49,605 bases of DNA from Microcystis aeruginosa Ma_SC_T_19800800_S464 (GTDB lineage Bacteria; Cyanobacteriota; Cyanobacteriia; Cyanobacteriales; Microcystaceae): assembly GCA_007095785.1 (NCBI GenBank), contig SFBL01000146.1, forward strand, positions 1-49,605, given 5' to 3'. This document shows, piece after piece, positions 26,165-36,056 of this stretch (positions within the stretch are counted from its first letter, which is position 1; every line of letters starts with the position of its first letter). The translations under genes and the position numbers were made by a program. The notes beneath the pieces are model-generated. The model made no database searches. It saw nothing but the letters and a program-made list of their open reading frames with translations, and was not told where the DNA came from.

Positions 26165-27589
26165 TTAGTTGCCTAGGGATGGCTCAGAAAGATTAGCTGA
26201 TTTTTCTTGCCAATCTTGACCGATTCTAATCGTCACATCAGAAGCGAGATTCCCCGTACTTTCCACCAAAACTTCCCCGACACCAAGGCTATTATGCAGG
26301 GCAGCAGCGAGGGAATTATCACCTTTTTGAGCAATAATTTTGGTAGTTTCTAGAATTGGCGATGAAGACTTAGAGACAAAAACATTTTCATAACCCAATG
26401 AGTGCAGATATCTGACTAGAGTTTGCACCGCTTCTGGATTATCGGTGCCATCTTCCACAGCTATGCGAGTCGGTTGCGTGGTTTCTTCAGTGTCAGCCAT
26501 AAAAAAGCCGTGGTTAAAATGTTGAGCCACTAGCTCTTGAATTTTACTTTGATTGGGCAACCAATAACTGATCCCTTGCCGACCATCACCATTAAAGTCT
26601 CCTGGTAGCAGTAGCATTTGCACATCAGCGCGCTGAGTTTTAGAGGCAAAACCGGCTAGAGCGAGTAACTCCTCTAAACTGAGATTAGTATCGATATGAG
26701 TGCGGATAACCTCGATAATATCGGGAATTTTCAGTAAAGTTGCTGGTTTTAGGGTTTGTTCTACTAAAGACCGCATTAATTGCTGTTGTCGTTGGATACG
26801 ACCGATATCGCCGTTAGCATCGTAACGAAAACGGGCAAACTGGAGGAATTTCTCGCCGTTGAGGTGTTGTTCCCCTTTTTTCAGGTCAATGTAGAGGTGT
26901 TGACTAAAATCTTTGTACTTCATGTCTTTGGGAACATATACCGTCACTCCCCCCAAAGCATCAATTAATTTTTCCACACCCTGCACATTAATGCGAATAT
27001 AGCGATCGATAGCGACTCCCTCTAAAAGATGACTAACCGTTTCCGCTGTTAAAGCAGGTCCACCGAGGGCGTTAGCTTGATTGATTTTTTTCTCCCCGTA
27101 ACCCTCGATATCGGTGCGGGTATCCCGGGGGATGGAAAGCATGGTTAACTTCTGTCTTTGGGGGTCAAAACGCAGTAACAGCATGGTATCGGTTAAACCC
27201 TCCAAGGAATTAACCGGGGCATGATAACCCAGATCTGAGTTTTGTGCCTCCTTGACATCGGATGTCAACACTTTCGCACCCACTACCAGAATATTAACGG
27301 GACGGTTGAGGGCGGGAAGTTGCAGATTTTCATAGGATATCGCCTGCTGATTGTTAAAAGCGGCGGCTTCTTCGGGACTAAGGGCAGCTTGTCGCAAAGG
27401 TGTGGAAGAGAGAGACACGGCCAACATAGCGCCGGCCGTAGCGGAAACTAGGGCGCAGCCGGTTAAGCCTAGGGCCGTCAGGAACCATTTACGGGATGAG
27501 TGCCGCTTTTTAACAGGTTTAGCCGCTAATTTGCCTGATTTTACGCTTTTAAGTCTTGATTTCGTCTTATTAACCACAAATTGCCTCAC
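26165..27589 (-). CDS. LytR-CpsA-Psr (LCP) family protein
   Basis: About 474 residues from GTG at 27589 (GTG at 27577 is also possible). A basic N-terminus (KTKSRLKSVKSGKLAAK) precedes one membrane helix (WFLTALGLTGCALVSATAGA). The LCP domain follows, with TDTMLLLRFDPQRQKLTMLS, the Arg/Asp-bearing IPRDTRTDI, KINQANALGG and FARFRYDANGDIGRIQRQQQ. A C-terminal LytR_C domain ends the protein (PTRIAVEDGTDNPEAVQTLV onward). LCP enzymes transfer lipid-linked glycopolymers to the cell wall. The in-frame extension to 27853 was rejected because it includes G-rich short repeats and a MITE-like end. Confidence 0.87.
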   Translation of the reverse strand: MRQFVVNKTKSRLKSVKSGKLAAKPVKKRHSSRKWFLTALGLTGCALVSATAGAMLAVSLSSTPLRQAALSPEEAAAFNNQQAISYENLQLPALNRPVNILVVGAKVLTSDVKEAQNSDLGYHAPVNSLEGLTDTMLLLRFDPQRQKLTMLSIPRDTRTDIEGYGEKKINQANALGGPALTAETVSHLLEGVAIDRYIRINVQGVEKLIDALGGVTVYVPKDMKYKDFSQHLYIDLKKGEQHLNGEKFLQFARFRYDANGDIGRIQRQQQLMRSLVEQTLKPATLLKIPDIIEVIRTHIDTNLSLEELLALAGFASKTQRADVQMLLLPGDFNGDGRQGISYWLPNQSKIQELVAQHFNHGFFMADTEETTQPTRIAVEDGTDNPEAVQTLVRYLHSLGYENVFVSKSSSPILETTKIIAQKGDNSLAAALHNSLGVGEVLVESTGNLASDVTIRIGQDWQEKSANLSEPSLGN

Positions 27590-27759
27590 ACAATCACTAA
27601 ATATCTCCCTAAAACCATATTTAAAGAGATCAACTATTTGTTTTCTCAGATAACCGGAAAAGATTATTAAACTAATCGGGTTTTTTAGAGAGTTAGCAGA
27701 TAATATAGCAGAATTTTTCCTTATAACTGTTCTGCATCGCAATTTTGCAGAAATATCTA

Positions 27760-27895
27760 GGGTTTGCTGAAAAATTTTTTCGTGGGTGTGGGGAAGTGGG
27801 GAAGTGGGGTGCTGGGGAAGTGGGGAAATTGAACTAAAACCCCAAAACCCCAAAACCCTAAAACCCCAACCCCCAACACCTAAAACCTGTCTCGG
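27760..27895. repeat. Low-complexity repeats between LCP and GNAT genes
   Basis: After AGGGTTTGCTGAA come GTGGGGAA units (27780-27828) and AAAACCCC units (27836-27890). These are short tandem repeats with no coding function seen; the left 13 bases match a MITE-like end. Confidence 0.7.
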
Positions 27896-27917
27896 AGTCT
27901 CTGAGTCTCCTATCTCC

Positions 27918-28538
27918 TCATTGGCCGATTTTTTTGTGCAGAAATAACTTTTGTGGTCGATTAAATAACCAATTGCTCAACCAACCGTCGGTTTTTTGCA
28001 GACGATAACCGCTACTTAAGTACAGTGACTGGGCTGCTAGATTATTATCGAGAACATGGAGGGAAAGTTCCTCAAAACCCCATTCTCTAGCGATCTGTTC
28101 ACACTTGAGCAGCAATCTCCGGGCCAGACCGGCACGCCGGCGATCGGGACTAACGGCTAAATTAGAAATATAAGGAATGGGAACAGCCAAAAAAGAACTG
28201 GATTTTAAGCCGATTTCCGCCGTAGCGACAATAACTTCCTGAGAACCCGTGGCGGTGACGCTGGTTTGACTGACTACCAGACAGTGATAGTAAGGGGTAT
28301 CACCGCGCAATCGTCCCCGTAAGTCCTCGTAAATGCCTAATTTAAAGATAGGACGCAGAAAAGACCAATAATTGGCCGTGGGGAAAAAACTATCGGTGAG
28401 AATCTCCGCCAAGGTTTTGAGATCTTGGCTTTGGGCCAAACGCACCTCGACGGTAATGGCGGCAGTGTCACCAGTCGCTTCCGAGTCGGAGGGATGAGAC
28501 AATAGGTATGAGATAAAACAGTAGTCCACTTTAATCAC
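27918..28538 (-). CDS. GNAT family N-acetyltransferase
   Basis: A 206-residue protein. The acetyl-CoA-binding region reads YISNLAVSPDRRRAGLARRLLLKCE (R/Q-x-x-G-x-G/A in RRAGLA), followed by the helix EQIAREWGFEEL and the typical end NNLAAQSLYLSSGY. The N-terminus has the cyanobacterial/plastid type VRLAQSQDLKTLAEILTDSFF. The substrate is unknown. The start is GTG at 28538, with later starts possible because the first 30 residues are not conserved-looking. The following 28539-28844 has no gene or clear signal that I can see. Confidence 0.85.
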   Translation of the reverse strand: MIKVDYCFISYLLSHPSDSEATGDTAAITVEVRLAQSQDLKTLAEILTDSFFPTANYWSFLRPIFKLGIYEDLRGRLRGDTPYYHCLVVSQTSVTATGSQEVIVATAEIGLKSSSFLAVPIPYISNLAVSPDRRRAGLARRLLLKCEQIAREWGFEELSLHVLDNNLAAQSLYLSSGYRLQKTDGWLSNWLFNRPQKLFLHKKIGQ

Positions 28539-28844
28539 AGGAGTCGGCGGGGAAGGTGGGGATGGCAGTCCTTATCTGGGAAGGTTAAATAGGGGTGGGA
28601 TTTAGTTGGGGGAATCAAGCATCTATCTTAGGGAGAAGACCGCAATTTTTCAAGACTACTGAATCAAAATCTCATCCATTCTACTGCCTATAGCCCCAGT
28701 TGGGGGAAAGACTGCTATTTTTCGGGAATTTTTTTTGATCGCCGGGCAATGGTTATGATGGGACGATGCCGGTCAGAACTAATCTCTTTCTTTTTGGGTC
28801 AATTAACTATATTCTTTAATCTAATCTATCATCCTATCCCCTTT

Positions 28845-30086
28845 ATGATCAAAGAAATTTCCGCTTATTTGCAAGTGTTCCGCAGTCAAAAAATGGCGGC
28901 TTTGTTATTCTTAGGTTTCGCTTCTGGATTACCCTTATTGCTCACCAGTCGCACCCTGCAAGCTTGGATGACCACCGAAGGAGTTGATCTGAAATCGATC
29001 GGTTTATTTAGTTTAGTTGCTCTCCCCTACTCTCTCAAATTTCTTTGGTCTCCCTTACTCGATCGCTATGTTCCTCCTTTTCTTGGTCGTCGTCGCGGTT
29101 GGATTTTAATCGCTCAAATTTGTTTAACTTTAGCGATTGGTTTTATGGCTTTTCAACAACCAAAACAATCTTTGGAATTATTGGCAATTAATGCTTTACT
29201 GATTGCTTTTTTTAGTGCCACTCAAGATATTGCCTACGATGCCTATCGCACAGATATTTTAGAAAAATGGGAGATGGGTGCAGGGGTAGCGATCGGGGTT
29301 TTAGGTTATCGTTTGGCTTTAATTTTAACCGGTTCGATCGCTTTAATTTTAGCCGATCACTTTCCCTGGCCCCTCGTCTATCTTTTCCTAGCTGCACTGA
29401 TGGCTTTAACGATTATTTGGTCTTTTTTCGCCCCAGCTACTCCCCCTAGAGATGATACTCCTCAAACCCTTTTAGAGGCGGTTTGGTTGCCTTTCCAAGA
29501 GTTTTTTCAACGCTATCAAATAAATCAAGGAATCGGCATTCTCGCCTTTATTGTTCTCTATCGTTTAGGGGATGCTTTAGTTAATAATATGGTGACTCCT
29601 TTTCTCTTAAAAACTGGTTTCAGTCAAACCGATATTGGGGCGATCCAAGGCGGTATGGGCATGATAGCAACTATGGTGGGAGTTTTATTAGGTGGTTCCC
29701 TGTTAAGTCGTTGGGGAATTAATCGATCGCTCTGGATTTTTGGCGGCTTGCAAGCTATTAGTAATTTAGCCTATTTTATTTTAGCAAATTTAGGGCAAAA
29801 TTATCCTTTTATGGTCTTAGCTATTAATATTGAAAACTTCTGCAGCGGCTTAGGAACTGCCGCTTTTGTAGCTTTTTTAATGAGTCTTTGCAATGCTCGT
29901 TTTACCGCTACTCAGTACGCCCTTTTATCGAGTTTAATGGCCTTTAGTCGCGATATTTTAGTAGCTCCCGCCGGAGTTTTAGCTGCGGCGATCGGTTGGC
30001 AGTTGTTCTTTTTAATCACGGTAATTGCCGCTTTACCCGGGTTAGCTTTATTGCCTTTATTTGCTCCTTGGCAAGAGCAGAATTAG
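28845..30086 (+). CDS. MFS transporter, AmpG-like
   Basis: A 413-residue membrane protein with about 12 hydrophobic helices. The start MIKEISAYLQVFRSQKMAALLFLGFASGLPLLLTSRTLQAWM is characteristic of AmpG, the permease that takes up anhydro-muropeptides for cell-wall recycling. The loop LDRYVPPFLGRRRGWI carries the MFS motif A-like GRRR and is followed by TQDIAYDAYRTDIL. ATG at 28845 fits the family start better than the upstream in-frame ATG at 28755. It converges with the phosphatase gene, 28 bp away. Confidence 0.9.
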   Translation: MIKEISAYLQVFRSQKMAALLFLGFASGLPLLLTSRTLQAWMTTEGVDLKSIGLFSLVALPYSLKFLWSPLLDRYVPPFLGRRRGWILIAQICLTLAIGFMAFQQPKQSLELLAINALLIAFFSATQDIAYDAYRTDILEKWEMGAGVAIGVLGYRLALILTGSIALILADHFPWPLVYLFLAALMALTIIWSFFAPATPPRDDTPQTLLEAVWLPFQEFFQRYQINQGIGILAFIVLYRLGDALVNNMVTPFLLKTGFSQTDIGAIQGGMGMIATMVGVLLGGSLLSRWGINRSLWIFGGLQAISNLAYFILANLGQNYPFMVLAINIENFCSGLGTAAFVAFLMSLCNARFTATQYALLSSLMAFSRDILVAPAGVLAAAIGWQLFFLITVIAALPGLALLPLFAPWQEQN

Positions 30087-30114
30087 GCTAATTTATGAGC
30101 TATGTAATGATAAT

Positions 30115-31539
30115 TTATTCCTCCGATTTCACTCGCATAACTACTAAAGTCATATCGTCGCTACTGTCATTTCCTAACCCAGTAAAAGCGGCCACTTTTC
30201 CAAATAAATATTCTAGAATCTGTTCGGGATCGTTGTACTGTTGACAGGCTTCTTTAACTGCCAATAGCCAATTTTTCTGATCAAATCTTTCCCCTTTCGA
30301 GTTGACTGCATCGGTAAAGCCATCGGTATAATAAATCAGCGTATCTCCCGCTTCTAATTGCACTTGGGCATCATCATAGATAGAATCGGCCTCTAAACCA
30401 ACTAATGTCCCTTCCGTGTCGAGAGGCTCTAACTCTGCCGTTTTGGCCCGCCACCAGAGGGTGGGATAATGGGCAGCATTACTGTAGCCAAGACGGCGCG
30501 TCAGGGGATCATACTCGGAATAAAATAATGTCACGAAACGATGAGAATTATCGAGATCGGCATACATAACCCGATTAAGATGACGCAAAATCTGGGCTGG
30601 GGAGTGACGATTTAACACTTCTGCTCGCAACATTCCCCGGGTCATGGTCATCAATAATCCTGCCGGGACACCTTTACCCATGACATCACCGATGACTATA
30701 CTCCAAGGAGCGGTACTAGCTTCCCTTTCCGCCTCCGTTGCCGGTTTAAATTGATCGTAGTTGCAGGGGATAAAATCATAATAGTCGCCACCAACGCGAT
30801 TAGCCGTTTTGCAGTGGGCTGCCAATTCTACCCCCTGAATTTTCGGACATTGCCGGGGTAAAAGACGATTTTGGATTTCGGAAGCGATTTCTAACTCTCG
30901 ATCCTGACGTTCCTTGGCCCGTAATTCCAGCGTTAATTCATTATTAGCTATAGCTACCGCCGTTTGATCGGCCACTAGCTGCAGCAGTTTACGACGGGTG
31001 GGTGTCCAACCATAATCGGGATCGCGACTGAAAACGTATAAACGTCCCCGCTCACTATTTTTTACCAAAACAGGTGTACTATAAACCTGCGTACCCTGTC
31101 CGAGAGTTTGCCGGATCTGATGGTCGAGACTATCGAGAAGCGATCGATTATTTTTGTTCTCAAGTGCCGCTTCTTGGTTTAATTGTCGGATAATTCCCTC
31201 TAATTGTCGGCGTAGTTCCCCATTAATTTGATTATCTTGGCAATGGAGTTGATCAAGCGCCACTTGACCGTTATTTTTGCTCAAAATCAACGCCCCTCCC
31301 TCCGCGTCTGCCACTCGTGCGGCCATCAAGGGGGTAAGATCGAGGAATTGGTTTAAATTATTGAAACTCCGCAGGGCAAAACCGAGGGAACTTAAGAGAT
31401 TTTGAACTTTGTTTTGTTCGCGATATAAACTGGCGACCAACTCTTTTAAAGCTAAAATTGGCTTGATATAGGTAGTTTGATCGCCTATATTGACAGTGGG
31501 AGTGGTGAGGGTGTCCCTCGGTTCCGGCTCAGAAAGCAT
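30115..31539 (-). CDS. GAF domain PP2C-type (SpoIIE/RsbU) protein phosphatase
   Basis: A 474-residue protein. Residues about 60-205 are a GAF domain (LTPLMAARVADAEGGALIL, then RKLLQLVADQTAVAIANNEL). A linker helix follows, with EIASEIQNRLLPRQCP. The SpoIIE phosphatase domain (about 240-472) has GGDYYDF, VIGDVMGKGVPAGLLM and the metal-binding end DDMTLVVMRV. Such enzymes dephosphorylate anti-sigma-factor antagonists in partner-switching pathways. No antagonist or anti-sigma gene is adjacent. It was probably cytoplasmic because no membrane helix is seen. Confidence 0.93.
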   Translation of the reverse strand: MLSEPEPRDTLTTPTVNIGDQTTYIKPILALKELVASLYREQNKVQNLLSSLGFALRSFNNLNQFLDLTPLMAARVADAEGGALILSKNNGQVALDQLHCQDNQINGELRRQLEGIIRQLNQEAALENKNNRSLLDSLDHQIRQTLGQGTQVYSTPVLVKNSERGRLYVFSRDPDYGWTPTRRKLLQLVADQTAVAIANNELTLELRAKERQDRELEIASEIQNRLLPRQCPKIQGVELAAHCKTANRVGGDYYDFIPCNYDQFKPATEAEREASTAPWSIVIGDVMGKGVPAGLLMTMTRGMLRAEVLNRHSPAQILRHLNRVMYADLDNSHRFVTLFYSEYDPLTRRLGYSNAAHYPTLWWRAKTAELEPLDTEGTLVGLEADSIYDDAQVQLEAGDTLIYYTDGFTDAVNSKGERFDQKNWLLAVKEACQQYNDPEQILEYLFGKVAAFTGLGNDSSDDMTLVVMRVKSEE

Positions 31540-31745
31540 AAAATGATTTTTGTGGCGGTGACATGATTATAGCTAGATGGTCATTGGGTTATGACCTGTT
31601 TAAGTCTAACAGTATAGTGGATCTTTTCCTGACTACCACAATTTAACCCTGATGTTTTACTATTTCCGTTTTGTCACACCGAAGTCTGGGGCTGATAGCT
31701 TGACCCTATAATAATTAGAAGTATGTAACTCAATCAACTGACTTT

Positions 31746-32396
31746 ATGACCTTGCCTCTCGATGTTCCCACGGCGATCAATCAACGTCGTTCCATTAAAA
31801 CTTTTACCACCGATCCGATCGCCCCGGAACTGCTGAAAACCCTAGTAGAATTAACCGTTGCCGCACCTAGTAGTTTCAACATCCAAGATTGGCGAATTAT
31901 TTTAGTACAAGATGAGGCACAAAAGGCCGCTTTAGCCGAGGCCGCTTGGGGACAAAAGCAAATTATCCAAGCACCGGTTACTTTTGTCTTTGCTGCCGAT
32001 GCTGCCGCAGGAGGAGGAGATCTAACTCCTATCTATGAACAGGCTCTCAGTACGGGTGCTTGGAACGAAGGCACGGTAAAATATTTTCAACAGGCTATCC
32101 CGGGATTTCAAAAGGATTTGGGCGAAAAAACCCGGGAATACGCGATTAAAGATGCTATGATCGCCGCTACTCATCTGGTTTTAGCCGCCGAAAGTCTCGG
32201 TTTATCTAGTTGTTTTCTTAACGGTTGGATTGAGGACAAGGTAAAAGCTGTGATCGGTGCTGCCGATCATCCCCATCTGGCGATCGCTGTTGTCGTTCCC
32301 ATCGGTTACGCGGCGGAACCGCGGCTTAATCCAGGGCGTTTACCCTTAGATTACAATGTTTTTGTGGATCGCTTGGGTAATCCCTATCAAATCTAA
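31746..32396 (+). CDS. Nitroreductase family protein
   Basis: A 216-residue FMN-dependent NAD(P)H oxidoreductase fold. The features are INQRRSIKTFTTDPI (the FMN phosphate-binding Arg-Arg-Ser), APSSFNIQDWRIILVQD, and DAMIAATHLVLAAESLGLSSCFLNGW, followed by VPIGYAAE. It reduces nitro or quinone compounds; the natural substrate is unknown. It lies 9 bp before the channel gene, so they are probably one transcript. Confidence 0.92.
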   Translation: MTLPLDVPTAINQRRSIKTFTTDPIAPELLKTLVELTVAAPSSFNIQDWRIILVQDEAQKAALAEAAWGQKQIIQAPVTFVFAADAAAGGGDLTPIYEQALSTGAWNEGTVKYFQQAIPGFQKDLGEKTREYAIKDAMIAATHLVLAAESLGLSSCFLNGWIEDKVKAVIGAADHPHLAIAVVVPIGYAAEPRLNPGRLPLDYNVFVDRLGNPYQI

Positions 32397-32405
32397 ACTT
32401 TAGCG

Positions 32406-33821
32406 ATGACTTTCTCTCCCTCAGCTTGGTTAACGCCCTTTTTTTACACTCCCCTTTGGCGCGCTGGGGGTGTGTCCATCACTCTTGGTTGGATTATTGG
32501 TACTCTTGTATTGTTTATCCTTGTCACCTGTCTGACGATCGCTTTTAAAAGTTTACTAAAAAATCGTCTGCTGAAAAGTATCGGTTTTGATGAGGGTAAT
32601 CGAGAAGCGATCGCAACTCTGGCTAGTTTTGCTTTTGGGGCTTTTGGTTATATTATCGCCCTACAATTGACTGGATTCAATCTCGCTTCGATCGCTGTTT
32701 TAGCCGGTGGTTTGGGGGTGGGTATCGGTTTCGGTTTGCAGGAGTTAACCAAAAATCTCAGCAGTGGTTTAACTTTGTTGGTGGAACGCAAGTTAAAAGT
32801 GGGCGATTTTATTGAATTTGAGCAAACAAAGGGTTATATCCGGGAAATATCGATTCGTTCCACCACCATTCGCACTGTTGATGGTGCAGAGTTAATTGTT
32901 CCTAACACAATCCTAACTAGCAATCGCGTCCAGAATTGGCATTATACCGACTCGCGCATTCGAGTCATTGTACCGGTGGGAGTTGCCTACGGTACGGATC
33001 CTTTGATAGTGATGGAAATTCTGCTGCAATCAGCCTATATGTCGGGAGAAATTGCCTTTAATCCCCTTCCCAAGGTGATTTTTAACGGTTTTGGTGATAG
33101 TGCTTTAAATTTTGAGTTGTGGGTATGGGTGGAAAAAGTCGAACAGGCCGTTTTTCTGAGAAGTTCCCTACACTTCATTATCGAGCATAATCTGCGTCAT
33201 CGGGGCATAACGATTCCTTTTCCCCAGCGAGAGTTATGGTTGCATAATACCGACAGTTTTGAGGCAGTTAAGGAACAGGATCGGGAGATAGTTAAACCTT
33301 CAAAACCGCTATCGTTAAAAGAAATGTTATTGGAGGTGAGTTACTTTAAACATTTTAACGATCTGCAATTGCGTGTATTAATTGAAATGGGTTGTCGTAA
33401 ACATCTCCAGGACGGGGATATTTTAATTAGACAGGGAGAAAGAACTAATTATTTCTGTATTGTTTTGCAGGGACAAGTGGATGCTTTTTATGAAAACGAT
33501 AAAATCAGTCGTAAAATTTTTACTTTTAATAAAGGTCAATATTTTGGGGAATTACCGTTAATATTAGAGGTTCCCTATCCCACCACTATGCAAGCAGTGG
33601 GGGAAACCTTGTTATTTTTGCTCGATCGTCAGGGTTTTCAGCATCTTATCACTACTTATCCGGCTCTAGCGGAGGAATTCACTCAGGCAATCACCCAACG
33701 TCAAGAGGAATTGCGCGAATGTCAGCAGAAATTGCGAGAAATGGGGCTTTTAGACTCGGAAGACCTGAAAAATCCCGTCTCTTGGCTGCGACAACGGTTA
33801 AAGAGCTTTTTTGCGACTTAA
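32406..33821 (+). CDS. MscS-type channel with C-terminal cyclic-nucleotide-binding domain
   Basis: A 471-residue protein with helices near 20-45 and 72-110, then the pore helix LAGGLGVGIGFGLQELTKNLSSG and the MscS beta domain (KLKVGDFIEFEQTKGYIREISIRST, VPNTILTSNRVQNWHY). A cNMP-binding domain occupies about 315-430, with GDILIRQGERTNYFCIVLQG and GQYFGELPLILEVPYPTTMQA, including the phosphate-binding cassette GELPLI...PTT. The likely role is an osmotic channel gated or tuned by cAMP or cGMP, as described for the bCNG family. It follows the nitroreductase gene directly. Confidence 0.93.
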   Translation: MTFSPSAWLTPFFYTPLWRAGGVSITLGWIIGTLVLFILVTCLTIAFKSLLKNRLLKSIGFDEGNREAIATLASFAFGAFGYIIALQLTGFNLASIAVLAGGLGVGIGFGLQELTKNLSSGLTLLVERKLKVGDFIEFEQTKGYIREISIRSTTIRTVDGAELIVPNTILTSNRVQNWHYTDSRIRVIVPVGVAYGTDPLIVMEILLQSAYMSGEIAFNPLPKVIFNGFGDSALNFELWVWVEKVEQAVFLRSSLHFIIEHNLRHRGITIPFPQRELWLHNTDSFEAVKEQDREIVKPSKPLSLKEMLLEVSYFKHFNDLQLRVLIEMGCRKHLQDGDILIRQGERTNYFCIVLQGQVDAFYENDKISRKIFTFNKGQYFGELPLILEVPYPTTMQAVGETLLFLLDRQGFQHLITTYPALAEEFTQAITQRQEELRECQQKLREMGLLDSEDLKNPVSWLRQRLKSFFAT

Positions 33822-33856
33822 AAGGGAATGACAACAGATTTACAGCCTTTTTTCTC

Positions 33857-33888
33857 TAGCAGTTATCCTAATGATGAGGTACGAAGCT
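33857..33888. repeat. Dispersed repeat B, end fragment
   Basis: TAGCAGTTATCCTAATGATG and GGTACGAAG match other copies. The left-end-like bases TACAGCC lie 15 bp before it, as if the middle of the element was deleted. The rest of the spacer 33822-34051 shows no gene. Confidence 0.65.
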
Positions 33889-34051
33889 GAGAATAGGGAG
33901 TCGCTACCTGCGGACAACTGATCAGATATCCCTGTTGTTTTCAGGGATGAGAAGATGTGGACGTCCAAACCCCCTCGTACTCCCAGTCAAACCAAAATTT
34001 AAGCTAATACTTCATCTATTTTAGCTTTTAATAGCACGCTATGGAAAAATA

Positions 34052-34834
34052 CTAAAATCCGAAAGAATAACCGATTTTTAGCTTTAATTGACTTTGATCA
34101 TGGCCATTAGTGGCAATATCTCCCTCGATACCCCAATCGATCCCACCTTGGCGATTAATTTGCTGACGAATTCCCATACCAGTGCGAATTAAAACCCCAC
34201 CATTACTATTATCGCCGGTAATTACGCCCAATTCTGCTAAAAAAGTGCGATCAAAACGTTTCGGATAACCAATCGGTCGCGAGTAACCGAGAATTGCTGC
34301 CGGTGAAAAAGCTCGATCGCCGTTATCGGGGTCAGTGTTTATGTTTAAATCGAGATTAAGATGCACGCGATCGAATTGACCAACAGTTTTACTGGCAATT
34401 CCCCGCAGACGAAAATCTAATCCCCTAGCATTATTTCCCGTCGGTAATCCTAAATCGGTACGAATGGCAAAAGCGGGAACATTATCGTATTCACGATTGA
34501 AATTATAGAAAAAACCTACAGATAAATTTCCCACATCAAAATCCGTATCATCACTATTAACTCGACCTCCCACCTGCGGATCGATGCCGATAATAATATG
34601 ACCATTGCGAATAATACCGTTGAGGTATTCAATATCAAACTCACCCCCAAGATTACTATTTTCAGGAAAGACTAGATTTCCTCCAAATTCTATTGATTGT
34701 TCCCCAAAACCAATACTTTCAGCATCATCAAAAGAAAGGGGACGACCAGAATCAAGATTATTATGATCGTTGGCAAAAACTGGATTAGTTAAACTGGCAA
34801 CTAAACCCACGGCAATTAATAAAAATATTCTCAT
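34052..34834 (-). CDS. Secreted beta-barrel-like protein of the MerR operon
   Basis: A 260-residue protein. The signal peptide is MRIFLLIAVGLVASLTNPVFA, cleaved before NDH. The mature part is made of alternating amphipathic strands (GEFDIEYLNGIIRNGHIIIG, NLSVGFFYNFNRE, VLIRTGMGIRQQINRQGG) and ends with the aromatic LKLKIGYSFGF, the C-terminal signature of outer-membrane beta-barrels. It looks like the family of putative outer-membrane proteins found beside metal-resistance genes, but no exact family is recognised. Its ATG overlaps the stop of the upstream gene by ATGA. Confidence 0.78.
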   Translation of the reverse strand: MRIFLLIAVGLVASLTNPVFANDHNNLDSGRPLSFDDAESIGFGEQSIEFGGNLVFPENSNLGGEFDIEYLNGIIRNGHIIIGIDPQVGGRVNSDDTDFDVGNLSVGFFYNFNREYDNVPAFAIRTDLGLPTGNNARGLDFRLRGIASKTVGQFDRVHLNLDLNINTDPDNGDRAFSPAAILGYSRPIGYPKRFDRTFLAELGVITGDNSNGGVLIRTGMGIRQQINRQGGIDWGIEGDIATNGHDQSQLKLKIGYSFGF

Positions 34835-36051
34835 TTTTTCAGTTCCTCTTGATCATTGCTGTCGTCAGGTTTTTTCTCCGTATTAGGAGGGTTTTCTGGA
34901 GAGTAATTTTCGTGGTTATGGTGTTGGTGATCTTCCCCCTCATGTCCCTGAGAATTATCAGGTTTTTTCTCAGAATTATCAGGATTTTCGTGATTATGAC
35001 CTTCGTGAGAAATATCTGTTGGCATTAATCCCATCCCTGGAATTCCTGACTCAAAACGATGATCATGTAGTCCTTCACCACCATAATTTTTTCCTGCTGC
35101 CATTCCTTGATGATTAGCAGCCATTACTAACCAAATAGCGCGGGTAATTTGTTCGTCTTTTTGTTGAGGAGTTAGCCAATCTGATGCCAGAATATCATTA
35201 ACCATATCGTGCAACATATGCAGGTTATCAAAGGTGTTAGATATTTCGGGAAAACGTCGGGCAAACCTAGGACTAAGTTCGGCAAACATGGGCATAAAAG
35301 CTCGATCGGTGCGATACAATTCCTGACTATGGTATTGTTTTCCTACCTGTTTATAAGCTTGTTTTTGTTCTTCTAGCGTCTTTTCATAGAGTAAGTCATA
35401 CATTGTTCCTTGTAACCAATGGTAGCCCCAAAATAAGCCATTAACTTTCGGATATTTCTGCCGAAAAGCTTTAGAATAGGGCTGGGAATCCAGATAACCC
35501 ATATTCATCGGTAATCCCGTAATAGCATAGGGAACTTTTGTCAAGTAAAATTGATATAATTTTTCAATTTCTGCTTCTTTTTCATCATTAGTTAATTTGC
35601 TGCTGGCTAAAACATCAACGGTTTGAGCATGGAAAATATGCGCCCACTCGAAGACCTGTTCTAAAACGCCGTATTTTCTGCCAAAAGTTGGGGAAATATT
35701 GCCCTCGTCGGGCATAAATTTAGGCGGATTTTTTAAAACCCAATTAATTTTTTGGTATGTCTTAGTTTCTAAATCTTTCGCTTTTCCTGTTACGATATCT
35801 TCGTAGGCAAAGGCATGACCAACAGCGATCGCATTCAAGTCTAAAGCTAAATCTCTGACATTATAAATTGCATTGTTATAAACCCCCCTTTGGGGATAAA
35901 TATGATTACGTTGCTTGTTATACATCCAAGCTGGTATATTGTCAGGAATTGCTTGTAAAGTCTGAGTTTGATGTGAATCAAGATGTAAATGTTGAGCAAT
36001 GACAGGAGTAGAAATCAGTGCTACAGTTACCAATAAAATTAATTTTTTCAT
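34831..36051 (-). CDS. Secreted His-rich protein of unknown family (MerR operon)
   Basis: A 406-residue protein. The signal peptide is MKKLILLVTVALISTPVIA, cleaved before QHLHLDSH. The folded part (about 35-325) is helical and aromatic, with many His, Met and Trp, for example FEWAHIFHAQTVDVL and FDNLHMLHDMVNDIL. The C-terminal tail (about 340-406) is a low-complexity His/Glu/Asn region (HEGHNHENPDNSEKK, HEGEDHQHHNHENYSPEN), typical of metal-binding extensions. No known family is recognised. It lies 5 bp after merR and is coupled to the barrel gene. The role in binding a metal in the periplasm is inferred from the His tail and regulator. Confidence 0.8.
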   Translation of the reverse strand: MKKLILLVTVALISTPVIAQHLHLDSHQTQTLQAIPDNIPAWMYNKQRNHIYPQRGVYNNAIYNVRDLALDLNAIAVGHAFAYEDIVTGKAKDLETKTYQKINWVLKNPPKFMPDEGNISPTFGRKYGVLEQVFEWAHIFHAQTVDVLASSKLTNDEKEAEIEKLYQFYLTKVPYAITGLPMNMGYLDSQPYSKAFRQKYPKVNGLFWGYHWLQGTMYDLLYEKTLEEQKQAYKQVGKQYHSQELYRTDRAFMPMFAELSPRFARRFPEISNTFDNLHMLHDMVNDILASDWLTPQQKDEQITRAIWLVMAANHQGMAAGKNYGGEGLHDHRFESGIPGMGLMPTDISHEGHNHENPDNSEKKPDNSQGHEGEDHQHHNHENYSPENPPNTEKKPDDSNDQEELKK

Positions 36052-36056
36052 GATAG

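Noticed and set aside
27589-27853. Longer N-terminus of the LCP protein
   Set aside because: The extension is translated from G-rich short repeats and a MITE-like end; the family start (basic segment plus membrane helix) lies downstream.
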